Origin: Chitinophagales bacterium 33-2
GTDB lineage: Bacteria; Bacteroidota; Bacteroidia; Chitinophagales; Chitinophagaceae
Assembly: GCA_002050435.1 (NCBI GenBank)
Contig: MWYV01000035.1
Coordinates: 34,647 to 98,646 of the forward strand
Direction of reading: 5' to 3'
DNA: 64,000 nucleotides
Shown one piece after another: positions 32,545 through 41,266 of this stretch (positions within the stretch are counted from its first letter, which is position 1; each line of letters starts with the position of its first letter). Below the pieces are notes generated by a model, which saw only the letters and a list, made by a program, of their open reading frames with translations, did not search any database and had not been told where the DNA came from. Made by a program: the position numbers and the translations under genes.

Positions 32545-33681
32545 ATGAAAAAACTTTACCCCATCCTGATTGCTTTTGTACTATTTGCCGGGTGCAAATC
32601 TGCCGGTAAATCTTACCAGAAAGGAGACTATAAAAATGCCATAGAAATTGGCCTGAAAAAACTTCAGAAAGATCCTAATGATCAGGAAACAATGGAAATT
32701 GTCATGAATGCATATAAATATGCGGTAATGCAGCATGAAAACCAAATCAGGTCGCTTTCCAATTCAAAGAATGACAACCGCTTTTCAAACATCTACAATC
32801 AATACCTGCAATTACAGGCTTTGTACCATCTGGTACAGTCTTCCCCGGTAGCTGCGTCAGGAATCAAAGCTCAGGATTATTCATCCTATGTTGAAACTTA
32901 CAGAGAAAAAGCGATTGAAGTACACACTGATAGAGCCGCCTATTATATTTCACTTGGAAGAAAAAACGATTACAGACTGGCCTATTATGAAATAAACAAT
33001 GCTTTAAAATTTTCCAACTCTTACGAATTGAGAAAAAAACGCGATTCACTTTATGATGCAGCACTGACCAAAGTTGTTTTTATTCCACTGCAGTATTATG
33101 GGGGTTACCAGTATAACAATTCATACCAGATACAGAACTTTCAAAATGAAATTCTGCGCACCTTAAGCCAGAACCGCAACAACGAATTTGTGCGTTATTA
33201 TTCGGAATGGGAAGCACGCAGCCAGCAGATTGAACCAGACCAGCTGATGGAATTAAACCTGAGCAGGGTTATGCTGGGAAGGCCTTCCGACAGGCGGTCA
33301 ACAAGAGAAGTTTCAAAAGAAGTGGTAATAAAAGAAATTGTTTACAAACCAGATTCTGTGGTAAAACAATATGGAACGGTAAGGGCAAAGATTACCACCA
33401 CAAAACGCACGCTATTATCAGATGCAGATCTGGTGATTACACTGCGCGACAGGAGTGGAAGGATTGTCTGGAATGACCGCTTTACTGGTCAGCACCAATG
33501 GCAATCGGAATTTTCAACCTTTACAGGAGATGAGCGGGCGTTGAGCGAAAACGACAAACAACTGGTAAATAACAACAATGACAACTATATACCTGCAGAA
33601 GAAGAAGTAATGGAAGCTCTACTCAGGCAAATCCAGATCGACCTGGCATCGCGCCTCAGAAGTTATTACAGCCGGTATTAG
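32545..33681 (+). CDS. Predicted outer-membrane lipoprotein with TPR-like N-terminus
   Basis: 378 residues from the ATG at 32545 (an upstream TTG frame is not used). Lipobox FAGC gives a lipidated Cys17, followed by KSAGKSYQKGDYKNAIEIGLKKLQKDPNDQETME, one or two TPR-like repeats. The remainder is rich in Asn, Tyr and Arg with a stretch of helices and a C-terminal domain (about 280-360: VRAKITTTKRTLLSDADLVITLRDRSG), a beta-like module. No enzyme motif. It lies between two alpha/beta hydrolase paralogues on the same strand. Function unknown; the spacing (86 bp upstream, 41 bp downstream) would allow joint transcription. Confidence 0.8.
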   Translation: MKKLYPILIAFVLFAGCKSAGKSYQKGDYKNAIEIGLKKLQKDPNDQETMEIVMNAYKYAVMQHENQIRSLSNSKNDNRFSNIYNQYLQLQALYHLVQSSPVAASGIKAQDYSSYVETYREKAIEVHTDRAAYYISLGRKNDYRLAYYEINNALKFSNSYELRKKRDSLYDAALTKVVFIPLQYYGGYQYNNSYQIQNFQNEILRTLSQNRNNEFVRYYSEWEARSQQIEPDQLMELNLSRVMLGRPSDRRSTREVSKEVVIKEIVYKPDSVVKQYGTVRAKITTTKRTLLSDADLVITLRDRSGRIVWNDRFTGQHQWQSEFSTFTGDERALSENDKQLVNNNNDNYIPAEEEVMEALLRQIQIDLASRLRSYYSRY

Positions 33682-33722
33682 AACAAATAATAGATCCACC
33701 AGGATCTTTTTACTTTTATAAC

Positions 33723-34529
33723 ATGATGCAAAGACGGTGGCCCCGGATTAAAAAGATCTTTTTGATCGTGCTGATGGTTTATATCGGAGTAGGTTTGCTG
33801 CTTTTCCTGGTACAGGATATTTTCCTGTTTCACCCAACACCTTTACCTGCAAACCATAAATTTTCTTTCCAGCAGGATTTTGAAGAAGAAAATATTACCA
33901 TCAATGACCGCAACCTTCATTTTATAAAATTTCATCCCACTAAAGAAAAAAAAGGACTGGTTTTATTTTTTCATGGCAACATGAAAAACGTTGAACATTA
34001 CAGGACGTATCCGGGATTTTTTACAGATAAAGGTTATGAGGTGTGGATGCCTGATTATCCAGGTTTTGGTAAAAGCACTGGTAAACGCAGCGAAGAAAAT
34101 ATGAACCAAGATGCCCTGCTGCTTTATGACCGTGCCCTGGAAAACAACGATGCAGCCAACATCCTGCTATATGGAAAATCTATGGGCACCGGCGTTGCAT
34201 CATTTACTGCATCTAAAAGGGATAGCAGGCAGCTGATTCTGGAAACACCCTATTATAGCATCAGGGCACTTGCGCGTCAATACTTGCCCGTTTACCCGGT
34301 TGGTTTACTGGCTAAATATTCTTTTCCTGTAAATCAATACCTGCAGGATGTAAAGGAGCCGGTCACCATTATTCATGGGAGCAATGACGAAATCATCTCG
34401 GTTAAGCAGTCAAGGAAATTAAAAAAAGAGCATCCGGCTGCCAGCTTGATCGAAATAGAGGGAGGAAAGCATAATAACCTGGCTTCTTTTGACCTGTTCA
34501 AACAAACACTGGACTCCTTGTTACAATAG
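33723..34529 (+). CDS. Membrane-anchored alpha/beta hydrolase (ABHD13/17-like), copy 2
   Basis: 268 residues, ATG at 33723. One hydrophobic helix (about 12-32) then a hydrolase domain colinear with that at 31.7 kb: HGNMKN oxyanion loop (84-89), Ser153 in GKSMGTG, Asp222 in HGSNDEI and His250 in GGKHNNL. Shared blocks such as YPGFGKSTG / YRGFGKSTG and ETPYYS / DSPYYN show that the two are paralogues, although diverged. Substrate unknown. The gene ends 9 bp inside the convergent LD-carboxypeptidase gene. Confidence 0.85.
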   Translation: MMQRRWPRIKKIFLIVLMVYIGVGLLLFLVQDIFLFHPTPLPANHKFSFQQDFEEENITINDRNLHFIKFHPTKEKKGLVLFFHGNMKNVEHYRTYPGFFTDKGYEVWMPDYPGFGKSTGKRSEENMNQDALLLYDRALENNDAANILLYGKSMGTGVASFTASKRDSRQLILETPYYSIRALARQYLPVYPVGLLAKYSFPVNQYLQDVKEPVTIIHGSNDEIISVKQSRKLKKEHPAASLIEIEGGKHNNLASFDLFKQTLDSLLQ

Positions 34530-35435
34530 TTCCTGTAAATGAACTGCGCCTGTTTCTACAATGAGTTTATAGTTTCCACCAATCTTCAATGCATAATTTT
34601 CCATGTTATGGCTCACAGGAAAATGAAAGCAGACAGGGAAATCAAAATCTCTTGTTTTCTCATAAATGATCTGGTCTGTTGTCATTCCAAAAGCCCTTTC
34701 CGTATCTCTGGATTCTGTAAATCCACCCAGGATCAAACCTGCAAGCTTATCAAACTTACCTGCGCGTTTCATCTGAATCAGCATGCGGTCGATGTTATAC
34801 AGGTGTTCGCCAATTTCTTCAAGAAAAAGAATTTTATTTTTCGTCCGGATGTCGGAAGGCGTTCCGGTAAGGTGCGCAAGCAGGCTTAGGTTTCCTCCTA
34901 CCAGTTCGCCTTCAGTTTCCCCGATCTTATTGTAAGTGTGCGGCGTGGTTTCGTATGCTGCTGGCAATCCTTCCAATGCAGATTTTAATGATTGCACATA
35001 AGGGTTGTTATGCGCATTATCTTTAAAAGCAGCCGCCATCGGAGCATGCAAACTGGCAATTTTATACCTGCTGTACAGGTGGGCCTGCAAAACGGTGATA
35101 TCGCTGAACCCGATGATCCATTTAGGATGTTTCTTAAATTTTTTAAAGCTGATGTCATCTATGATGCGGCTCACACCATATCCGCCTCTTGCACAAAGAA
35201 TGGCTTTTACTTCGGCATCATCCAACATTTGCTGAAGATCACTGAGGCGCTCCTGGTCGGAAGCGGAAAAATAATTTTCCGATGTAGTTTGCGTGGTAGC
35301 CCCCAGTTTCACATTATAACCCCAGTCCTGCAAAGTGTTGATACAGTTTTCCATCTTTTCAAAAGGCATAAATCCCGCAGGGGCAACAATGCCTATACTA
35401 TCTCCTTTTTGCAGGTAGGGAGGAAACTTGATCAT
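34521..35435 (-). CDS. LD-carboxypeptidase (peptidase S66 family)
   Basis: 304 residues. S66 features: GDSIGIVAPAG at the start, the nucleophile Ser in IIGFSDITVL (about 110), Glu in LFLEEIGEHLYNIDR (about 207) and His in FPVSHN (about 280), giving the Ser-Glu-His triad. Enzymes of this family cut the L-D bond of tetrapeptides from peptidoglycan during recycling (LdcA) or hydrolyse the antibiotic microcin C (MccF). No signal peptide, so cytoplasmic recycling is more likely. Transcribed alone and opposite to its neighbours; its 3' end overlaps that of the hydrolase gene by 9 bp. Confidence 0.9.
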   Translation of the reverse strand: MIKFPPYLQKGDSIGIVAPAGFMPFEKMENCINTLQDWGYNVKLGATTQTTSENYFSASDQERLSDLQQMLDDAEVKAILCARGGYGVSRIIDDISFKKFKKHPKWIIGFSDITVLQAHLYSRYKIASLHAPMAAAFKDNAHNNPYVQSLKSALEGLPAAYETTPHTYNKIGETEGELVGGNLSLLAHLTGTPSDIRTKNKILFLEEIGEHLYNIDRMLIQMKRAGKFDKLAGLILGGFTESRDTERAFGMTTDQIIYEKTRDFDFPVCFHFPVSHNMENYALKIGGNYKLIVETGAVHLQELL

Positions 35436-35502
35436 AGAAGTAAAGATATAAAAGCTTTAAGGTAGAAAAGTAGGGTTGGGTGCAATAGGAGCCAAAGGCA
35501 AT

Positions 35503-35534
35503 TTTGGCAGTGGGCTGCTTCTAAGGTATTTTTG
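35503..35534 (+). promoter_or_regulatory. Promoter of metG
   Basis: TTTG (35503-35506), 20 bp, TATTTTTG (35527-35534): matches TTTG-N20-TAnnTTTG. Predicted transcript start near 35538, about 17 nt before the ATG at 35555. Confidence 0.7.
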
Positions 35535-35554
35535 CGGCGGTAATAAAAGAATAA

Positions 35555-37717
35555 ATGAGTGAATTGAAAGAACCCAAAAGATACCTTGTCACCTCAGCGC
35601 TACCCTATGCCAATGGTCAGAAACATATCGGGCATCTTGCTGGTGCTTATCTTCCTGCTGATATTTATGTAAGATACCTGCGCGCGCGGAAAAAAGATGT
35701 TGTGTTTGTTTGTGGTAGCGATGAACATGGTACTGCCATACCCATCCAGGCAATGAAAGAAGGCACCACACCACAGTCCATCATTGATAAATACCACCAC
35801 TTACTTAAAGAAAATTTCGAAGCATTTTCTATTTCATTTGATATCTATGACCGCACATCCAATCCCATTCATCATGAAACCGCGCGGGAATTTTTTACTT
35901 ACCTCGAAGAAAGAAATGAACTTGAAATAAAAGCATCAGAACAATATTTTGACGAAGCAGCCAATACTTTCCTTGCCGACCGCTATATAAAAGGTACCTG
36001 TCCCCAATGTGGATTTGCAAATGCTTTTGGCGACCAGTGTGAAAAGTGTGGGAGTACTTTAAGTCCTGAAGAACTCATCGACCCTGTAAGTACCTTAAGC
36101 GGAAACCCACCAGTAAAACGTGCCACCCGGCACTGGTACCTGCCATTGGACAGGCATGAAGCATGGTTAAGGCAATGGATTATTGAAGGACATAAAGATG
36201 ACTGGAAAGTAAATGTGACCGGGCAATGCAAAAGCTGGATCGATGCAGGCTTGCAGGCAAGAGCCGTAACCCGTGACCTAGACTGGGGAGTAAAACTGCC
36301 TCCCAAAACAGGGGAGGATGAAAATGCAGATCCGGACAGGTCAGGAAAGGTTTTATATGTTTGGTTCGATGCGCCCATTGGGTACATCAGTGCAACAAAA
36401 CAGTGGGCGCTGAATCACGGTAAGGACTGGAAGCCTTACTGGATGGATCCTGAAACAAAACTGGTTCACTTTATTGGCAAAGACAATATTGTTTTTCATT
36501 GTATCATTTTTCCAGTGATGTTAAAACTTCATGGATACATCGTTCCCGAAAATGTTCCAGGAAATGAATTCATGAATCTTGAAGGAGATAAAATGAGTAC
36601 CAGCAGAAACTGGAAACTCGACATGCAGGACTTTATTGATGATTTCATAAATAAAGAAAATGGAGGCCCGCAAATGGCGGATGCACTTCGTTATTACCTG
36701 ACCACCATTTTACCCGAAACCAAAGACAGTGAATTTACATGGAAAGGATTCCAGGATGCTGTAAATGGTGAACTGGTAGCTGCATTTGCCAATTTTTTTA
36801 ACCGCACGTTTGTGCTGATGCATAAACTAACAGGAGGTAAAGTCCCAAAATTTCATAATGACCTTGCAGACGAGAAAGACAGGGAACTTATTGAGATCAT
36901 AAAAAATGCCCCTTCCAGAATTCAACAGCTCCTGGAAGAATATAAATTCCGGGAAGCGCTGTTTGAAGTAATCGACCTTTCACGCAGGGGCAATAAATAC
37001 ATGCAGGATAAAGAGCCCTGGATCAAAGCCAAAGATCCGGAAGCCGGGAATAATCAAAGTTCAATTGAAAATTGCCTGCACATTTGTTTACAGCTCTGCG
37101 CCAACCTTTCCATTTACATCAGTCCTTTTTTGCCCAATACTGCAAAGAAAATGTGCCAGATGATGAAGGTGGTTGATAAAATGCTGGACTGGGAAAATGC
37201 AGGTTCTGTAAAATTACTTAGTGTGGGTTATTCCCTCCGCTCACCAGCGCTTTTATTCCGGAAAATTGAAGATGCAGAAGTAGAAATGCAGGTGATCAAA
37301 TTAAAAAAAGGTTTAGAGGAATCAAAAATGCAACAGGAAGAAACAAACAACAAATTGAAGGAAGCAGAAACGCCAGCAAATTCTCTTAAAACTGAGATCG
37401 TATATGATGATTTTGACAAGATCGATCTAAGGATCGGGACCATTTTGCACGCTGAAAAAGTAGCCAAGGCAGATAAACTGCTGAAGCTTGAAGTGGAAAT
37501 GGGCATGGAAAAAAGAACGATCGTATCCGGCATAGCTCAACATTTTTCTCTTGAAGCCCTTGTTGGAAAACAGGTGATCGTAGTAGCCAATCTTGCACCA
37601 AGAAAAATGCGCGGGATTGAATCACAAGGAATGATCCTTACTGCGGAACAACCTGATGGCAAACTGATTCTTGTAAATCCGGATACCCTTACACAACCTG
37701 GAAGCCAGGTAAAATAA
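35555..37717 (+). CDS. metG: Methionyl-tRNA synthetase with C-terminal tRNA-binding domain
   Basis: 720 residues. Class I synthetase: HIGH in YANGQKHIGHLAGA (about 22-25), zinc knuckles CPQCGFANAFGDQCEKCGS (about 149-168), and the KMSKS loop as KMSTSR (about 347). The anticodon-binding helix bundle follows, then a charged linker with Lys/Glu/Gln (about 570-610) and an OB-fold EMAP/Trbp111-like domain (from DFDKIDLRIGTILHAEK, about 618) that improves tRNA binding and dimerises. It charges initiator and elongator tRNA-Met. Two small genes follow at 13 and 19 bp gaps, so the transcript continues. Confidence 0.97.
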   Translation: MSELKEPKRYLVTSALPYANGQKHIGHLAGAYLPADIYVRYLRARKKDVVFVCGSDEHGTAIPIQAMKEGTTPQSIIDKYHHLLKENFEAFSISFDIYDRTSNPIHHETAREFFTYLEERNELEIKASEQYFDEAANTFLADRYIKGTCPQCGFANAFGDQCEKCGSTLSPEELIDPVSTLSGNPPVKRATRHWYLPLDRHEAWLRQWIIEGHKDDWKVNVTGQCKSWIDAGLQARAVTRDLDWGVKLPPKTGEDENADPDRSGKVLYVWFDAPIGYISATKQWALNHGKDWKPYWMDPETKLVHFIGKDNIVFHCIIFPVMLKLHGYIVPENVPGNEFMNLEGDKMSTSRNWKLDMQDFIDDFINKENGGPQMADALRYYLTTILPETKDSEFTWKGFQDAVNGELVAAFANFFNRTFVLMHKLTGGKVPKFHNDLADEKDRELIEIIKNAPSRIQQLLEEYKFREALFEVIDLSRRGNKYMQDKEPWIKAKDPEAGNNQSSIENCLHICLQLCANLSIYISPFLPNTAKKMCQMMKVVDKMLDWENAGSVKLLSVGYSLRSPALLFRKIEDAEVEMQVIKLKKGLEESKMQQEETNNKLKEAETPANSLKTEIVYDDFDKIDLRIGTILHAEKVAKADKLLKLEVEMGMEKRTIVSGIAQHFSLEALVGKQVIVVANLAPRKMRGIESQGMILTAEQPDGKLILVNPDTLTQPGSQVK

Positions 37718-37730
37718 AAACTTTATACAA

Positions 37731-38168
37731 ATGAAAAAGGTCATCAGAATCTTCTCCATCCTGGCACTGTTAGCCCTTGGCTGGTTTATGGTGAAAGAAC
37801 TTACACGTGGAAACAAGGATCTAAAAGAGGTTACCGCTGATTATATTTTTGAAACACCTGCTTTGATTGCCGCTTTTGAAAAGGATTCTGCATTGGCCAG
37901 CAAGCAATATGTTGATAAGATCATCAGTGTATCGGGAAATGTAAAAACAATTGATGCACATGATAATCCTGTAGTGATCATTCTTGGCGCACCAGGCAAA
38001 ATGTCCTCTGTATTGTTTAGCATGGATTCAACTTATGCCGAAGAATATAAAAACATCAGGGAAGGCGATCAGGTGCGGCTTAAAGGTGTTTGTACAGGTG
38101 GTGAAAGCCAGGAACTTTTTGGAACTGATATCAAATTTAACCGTGCAGTTGTTGAAAACCTAAAATAA
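37731..38168 (+). CDS. Membrane-anchored OB-fold protein (tRNA_anti-like)
   Basis: 145 residues. One N-terminal helix (about 5-22: IRIFSILALLALGWFMV) or uncleaved signal, then about 110 residues ending in an OB-like fold (VDKIISVSGNVKTIDAHDNPVVIIL, and GDQVRLKGVCTGG), matching the tRNA_anti-like (PF12869) pattern of small exported OB proteins. Despite the name, such proteins do not necessarily bind tRNA. The name and operon position behind metG are probably coincidental. Periplasmic, ligand unknown. Confidence 0.75.
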   Translation: MKKVIRIFSILALLALGWFMVKELTRGNKDLKEVTADYIFETPALIAAFEKDSALASKQYVDKIISVSGNVKTIDAHDNPVVIILGAPGKMSSVLFSMDSTYAEEYKNIREGDQVRLKGVCTGGESQELFGTDIKFNRAVVENLK

Positions 38169-38187
38169 AGGATCTAAAGAAAATTCA

Positions 38188-38742
38188 ATGATCAACAAAA
38201 TATCCAGCCTCCTTTTCATGCTCTTCCTGGTTTTGCAAGCGGAGTCACAGGAAAAATTCTATACTAAAACAGGAAAAATAATTTTCTTTTCTGAGGCTGC
38301 CCTGGAAGATATTAAAGGCAGCAACAGGACAGCAGCAGTGGTGTTGGATCCTAAAACCGGCGCGCTTGATTTCTCTGTATTGATAAAAGGTTTTGAATTT
38401 GAAAAGGCAGTCATGCAGGAACATTTTAATACCAATTATGTTGAAAGCGACAAATTTCCAAAAGCCACATTCGAAGGAAACATTGTAAACAATTTAGCTG
38501 TTCTTTACGGCAGGGATGGTTCTTACAGTGGCATTGTGAGGGGAAAACTCACCCTGCATGGAGTGACCAGGGATGTAGAAACCACAGGAACAATTAAAAT
38601 AACAGGCAGCATTATAGAAACCAGCGCCCGGTTTCATCTCCTGCTTACAGAATTCGGGATCAAAATTCCTTCTGCAGTAAAAAATAAAATTTCCAATAAA
38701 ATATTGGTCCGGGTGGAATGCAGGATGGAAGGAGTGGAATAG
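38188..38742 (+). CDS. YceI family periplasmic protein
   Basis: 184 residues with a signal peptide (about 1-20, INKISSLLFMLFLVLQAESQ). The mature portion has the YceI pattern: KTGKIIFFSEAALEDIKGSN, HFNTNYVESDKFPKATFEG (about 84-103), YSGIVRGKLTLHGVTRDVETTG and a C-terminal FGIKIPSAV strand. YceI proteins are lipocalin-like barrels that bind isoprenoid-type lipids, and many are induced by high pH or osmotic stress; the specific ligand here is unknown. Third gene in the metG unit, 19 bp after the OB-fold gene. Confidence 0.88.
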   Translation: MINKISSLLFMLFLVLQAESQEKFYTKTGKIIFFSEAALEDIKGSNRTAAVVLDPKTGALDFSVLIKGFEFEKAVMQEHFNTNYVESDKFPKATFEGNIVNNLAVLYGRDGSYSGIVRGKLTLHGVTRDVETTGTIKITGSIIETSARFHLLLTEFGIKIPSAVKNKISNKILVRVECRMEGVE

Positions 38743-38820
38743 CATCTGCTGTCAATTATAACGGGTTTTCTCTTTCGTTTGATGCGACTATATAAAAAGC
38801 TTTTTTTCCTATCTTCACTT

Positions 38821-38844
38821 AATTAGTTGTTTAACTAACTAATT
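38821..38844 (+). promoter_or_regulatory. Palindromic operator-like site ahead of the FadN-type gene
   Basis: AATTAGTT (38821-38828), eight bases, AACTAATT (38837-38844): an exact inverted repeat, with a nested AGTT..AACT pair in between. It lies 26 bp before the ATG and just after TATCTTCA (38810-38817), a near -7 box, so a bound repressor would sit on the transcription start. The size and symmetry fit a TetR-type operator; no regulator gene is nearby. Confidence 0.5.
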
Positions 38845-38869
38845 TGGCCGGGCCTTCTAAATCTATATT

Positions 38870-41251
38870 ATGAGCAAGAGGATCATTAAAAAAATCGCTG
38901 TTTTAGGAAGTGGAGTAATGGGATCGCGTATTGCACTGCATTTTGCAGGCATTGGGTTACAGGTTTTATTACTGGATATTGTACCAAAAGATGTTTCTGA
39001 AAAAGATCCTAAAGCAGCCCGAAATAAAATTGTAAATGATTCGCTCCAGGCAGCTCTCAAATCCAACCCATCCCCTTCTTATACAAAAGATGTAGTAAAG
39101 AAAGTGCGTACAGGAAATTTTGAGGATAACCTGCAGGATATTGCCGACTGCGACTGGGTGATTGAAGTGGTTGTGGAAAGACTGGACATTAAACAGTCGC
39201 TATATGAAAAAGTAGAAAAATACAGAAAACCAGGTACTTTGATTACTTCCAATACTTCAGGTATTCCGATATCAATGCTCAGCCAGGGAAGATCCGAAGA
39301 TTTCAGGAAGCATTTCTGCGGCACCCATTTTTTTAATCCGCCGCGTTACCTGCGCCTGCTTGAAATTATTCCAACCCCTGAAACAGATCCCGCAGTTATT
39401 GATTTTCTTATGCACTATGGTGACCTGTATATTGGAAAAACCACAGTGCTTGCCAAAGACACCCCTGCATTTATTGCCAACCGCATAGGCGTATTTGGAA
39501 TGATGTCCATTTTTGGCCTGGTAGATAAAATGGATCTGACAATTGATGAAGTGGATGCTCTTACCGGTCCATTGATCGGAAGACCAAAATCTGCCACTTT
39601 CAGAACAGCAGATGTTGTAGGTATTGATACATTGGTTAAGGTAGCGAAAGGTGTATATGAACATTGTAAAGAGGATGAAAAAAAAGATGTTTTTCAGATA
39701 CCTTCCTGGTTAAACACTGTTGTTGAAAATAACTGGCTCGGCGATAAGACCGGACAAGGATTTTTTAAAAAACAAAAAGGCAGCGGTGGGGAAAAAGAGA
39801 TCTTCACCCTCAACCTGAAAACGCTAACCTATGAGCCCAGGCAAAAACCAAAATTCGCATCTGTGGATGCAGCAAAGCCGGTGGATGACCTGAAGCAAAG
39901 ATTAAAAATGCTTGTAGGTGCGCAGGATAAGGCAGGAGAATTTCTTCGTCATTTTCATTATGGTTTATTTTCTTATATCTCGCACCGCATTCCTGAGATC
40001 AGCGATGAAGTGTACAGGATTGATGACGCCATGATGGCTGGTTTTGGCTGGGAGATTGGTGCATTTGAAAGTTGGGACGTGCTGGGTGTTGAAAAAACCA
40101 CTAAAGCAATGAAGGAAGCCGGTTATGAAGTGGCTCCGTGGGTGGATAAAATGATCGCTTCCGGTCAAACAAGCTTTTATAAAATTGAACAGGGGAGAAC
40201 ACAGAGCTATGATCCGGCATCAGGAACCTATAAAACAGTTCCGGGCAGTAATGAATTCATCATACTCAGTAATTACCAGGATAAAATTGTCTGGAAAAAC
40301 AGCAGTTGCCGCGTTTATGATATTGGGGATGATGTGCTGGGTATTCAATGGAACACAAAAATGAACAGCATTGGCGGTGATGTTTTACAGGGCATCAATA
40401 AAGCAATTGAACTTGCTGAAAAAGATTTTAAAGGACTTGTCATTGCAAATGAAGGACCTAATTTTTCGGCTGGTGCCAATGTTGGAATGATCTTCATGTT
40501 TGCCATTGAACAGGAATATGATGAACTGGATTTTGCCATCAGGGCTTTTCAGCAAACCATGATGCGTTGCCGGTATTCATCTGTACCCGTAGTGGTAGCC
40601 CCGCATGGATTAGCGCTGGGCGGTGCCTGTGAATTGAGTTTACACAGTGACAAAGTTTGCGCTGCAGCCGAAACCTATACAGGGTTGGTGGAACTAGGTG
40701 TTGGATTGATTCCAGGAGGCGGCGGCACAAAAGAATTTGTGGTCAGGGCTTCTGATGAAATGCACCAGGATGAACCCGAAACCATTACATTAAAAAACCG
40801 TTTCTTAAATATTGCTACTGCAAAAGTGGCCACATCCGCGCATGAAGCATTTGAACTGGGCTTTTACCGGAAAGGACTTGATGAAATCGTGATGAACATC
40901 AACAGAAGGGTTGGTGAAGCAAAAAAATCTGTGATTGAATTGTATGACAGCGGGTACGTTATGCCAACACCCAGAACAGATATCCGGGTGCTGGGGAGAA
41001 ATGGGTTAGGTCCATTGTACGCCGGTGTGCATGGCATGTGGCGCGCAAATTATGCGACGGACCACGATGTAACTGTAGCAAAAAAGCTGGCTTATGTAAT
41101 GTGCGGTGGTGACCTGAGTGAACAAACCCTGGTATCAGAACAATACCTGCTGGACCTGGAGAAAGAAGCCTTTCTTTCGCTTTGCGGTGAAAGAAAAACA
41201 CTGGAAAGAATTCAAAGTGTTTTAAAAGGTGGAAAGCCGGTACGGAATTAA
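38870..41251 (+). CDS. fadN: 3-hydroxyacyl-CoA dehydrogenase / enoyl-CoA hydratase, FadN type
   Basis: 793 residues. Domain order is dehydrogenase first: Rossmann GSGVMGSRIALHFAG (13-27), NTSGIPISML and HFFNPPRYLRLLEIIP typical of 3HCDH, a C-terminal 3HCDH helical domain to about 430, then a crotonase domain (from about 465) with the oxyanion loops EGPNFSAGANVG and GLALGGACELSLHSD. That order is that of B. subtilis FadN, not of E. coli FadB. Catalytic His and Asn of the dehydrogenase (CGTHFFNP) are present. Two steps of the beta-oxidation cycle. A thiolase and acyl-CoA dehydrogenase, which usually follow in such operons, are not here; a metzincin follows at 15 bp. Confidence 0.93.
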   Translation: MSKRIIKKIAVLGSGVMGSRIALHFAGIGLQVLLLDIVPKDVSEKDPKAARNKIVNDSLQAALKSNPSPSYTKDVVKKVRTGNFEDNLQDIADCDWVIEVVVERLDIKQSLYEKVEKYRKPGTLITSNTSGIPISMLSQGRSEDFRKHFCGTHFFNPPRYLRLLEIIPTPETDPAVIDFLMHYGDLYIGKTTVLAKDTPAFIANRIGVFGMMSIFGLVDKMDLTIDEVDALTGPLIGRPKSATFRTADVVGIDTLVKVAKGVYEHCKEDEKKDVFQIPSWLNTVVENNWLGDKTGQGFFKKQKGSGGEKEIFTLNLKTLTYEPRQKPKFASVDAAKPVDDLKQRLKMLVGAQDKAGEFLRHFHYGLFSYISHRIPEISDEVYRIDDAMMAGFGWEIGAFESWDVLGVEKTTKAMKEAGYEVAPWVDKMIASGQTSFYKIEQGRTQSYDPASGTYKTVPGSNEFIILSNYQDKIVWKNSSCRVYDIGDDVLGIQWNTKMNSIGGDVLQGINKAIELAEKDFKGLVIANEGPNFSAGANVGMIFMFAIEQEYDELDFAIRAFQQTMMRCRYSSVPVVVAPHGLALGGACELSLHSDKVCAAAETYTGLVELGVGLIPGGGGTKEFVVRASDEMHQDEPETITLKNRFLNIATAKVATSAHEAFELGFYRKGLDEIVMNINRRVGEAKKSVIELYDSGYVMPTPRTDIRVLGRNGLGPLYAGVHGMWRANYATDHDVTVAKKLAYVMCGGDLSEQTLVSEQYLLDLEKEAFLSLCGERKTLERIQSVLKGGKPVRN

Positions 41252-41266
41252 TCCTCTCTAATAAAT

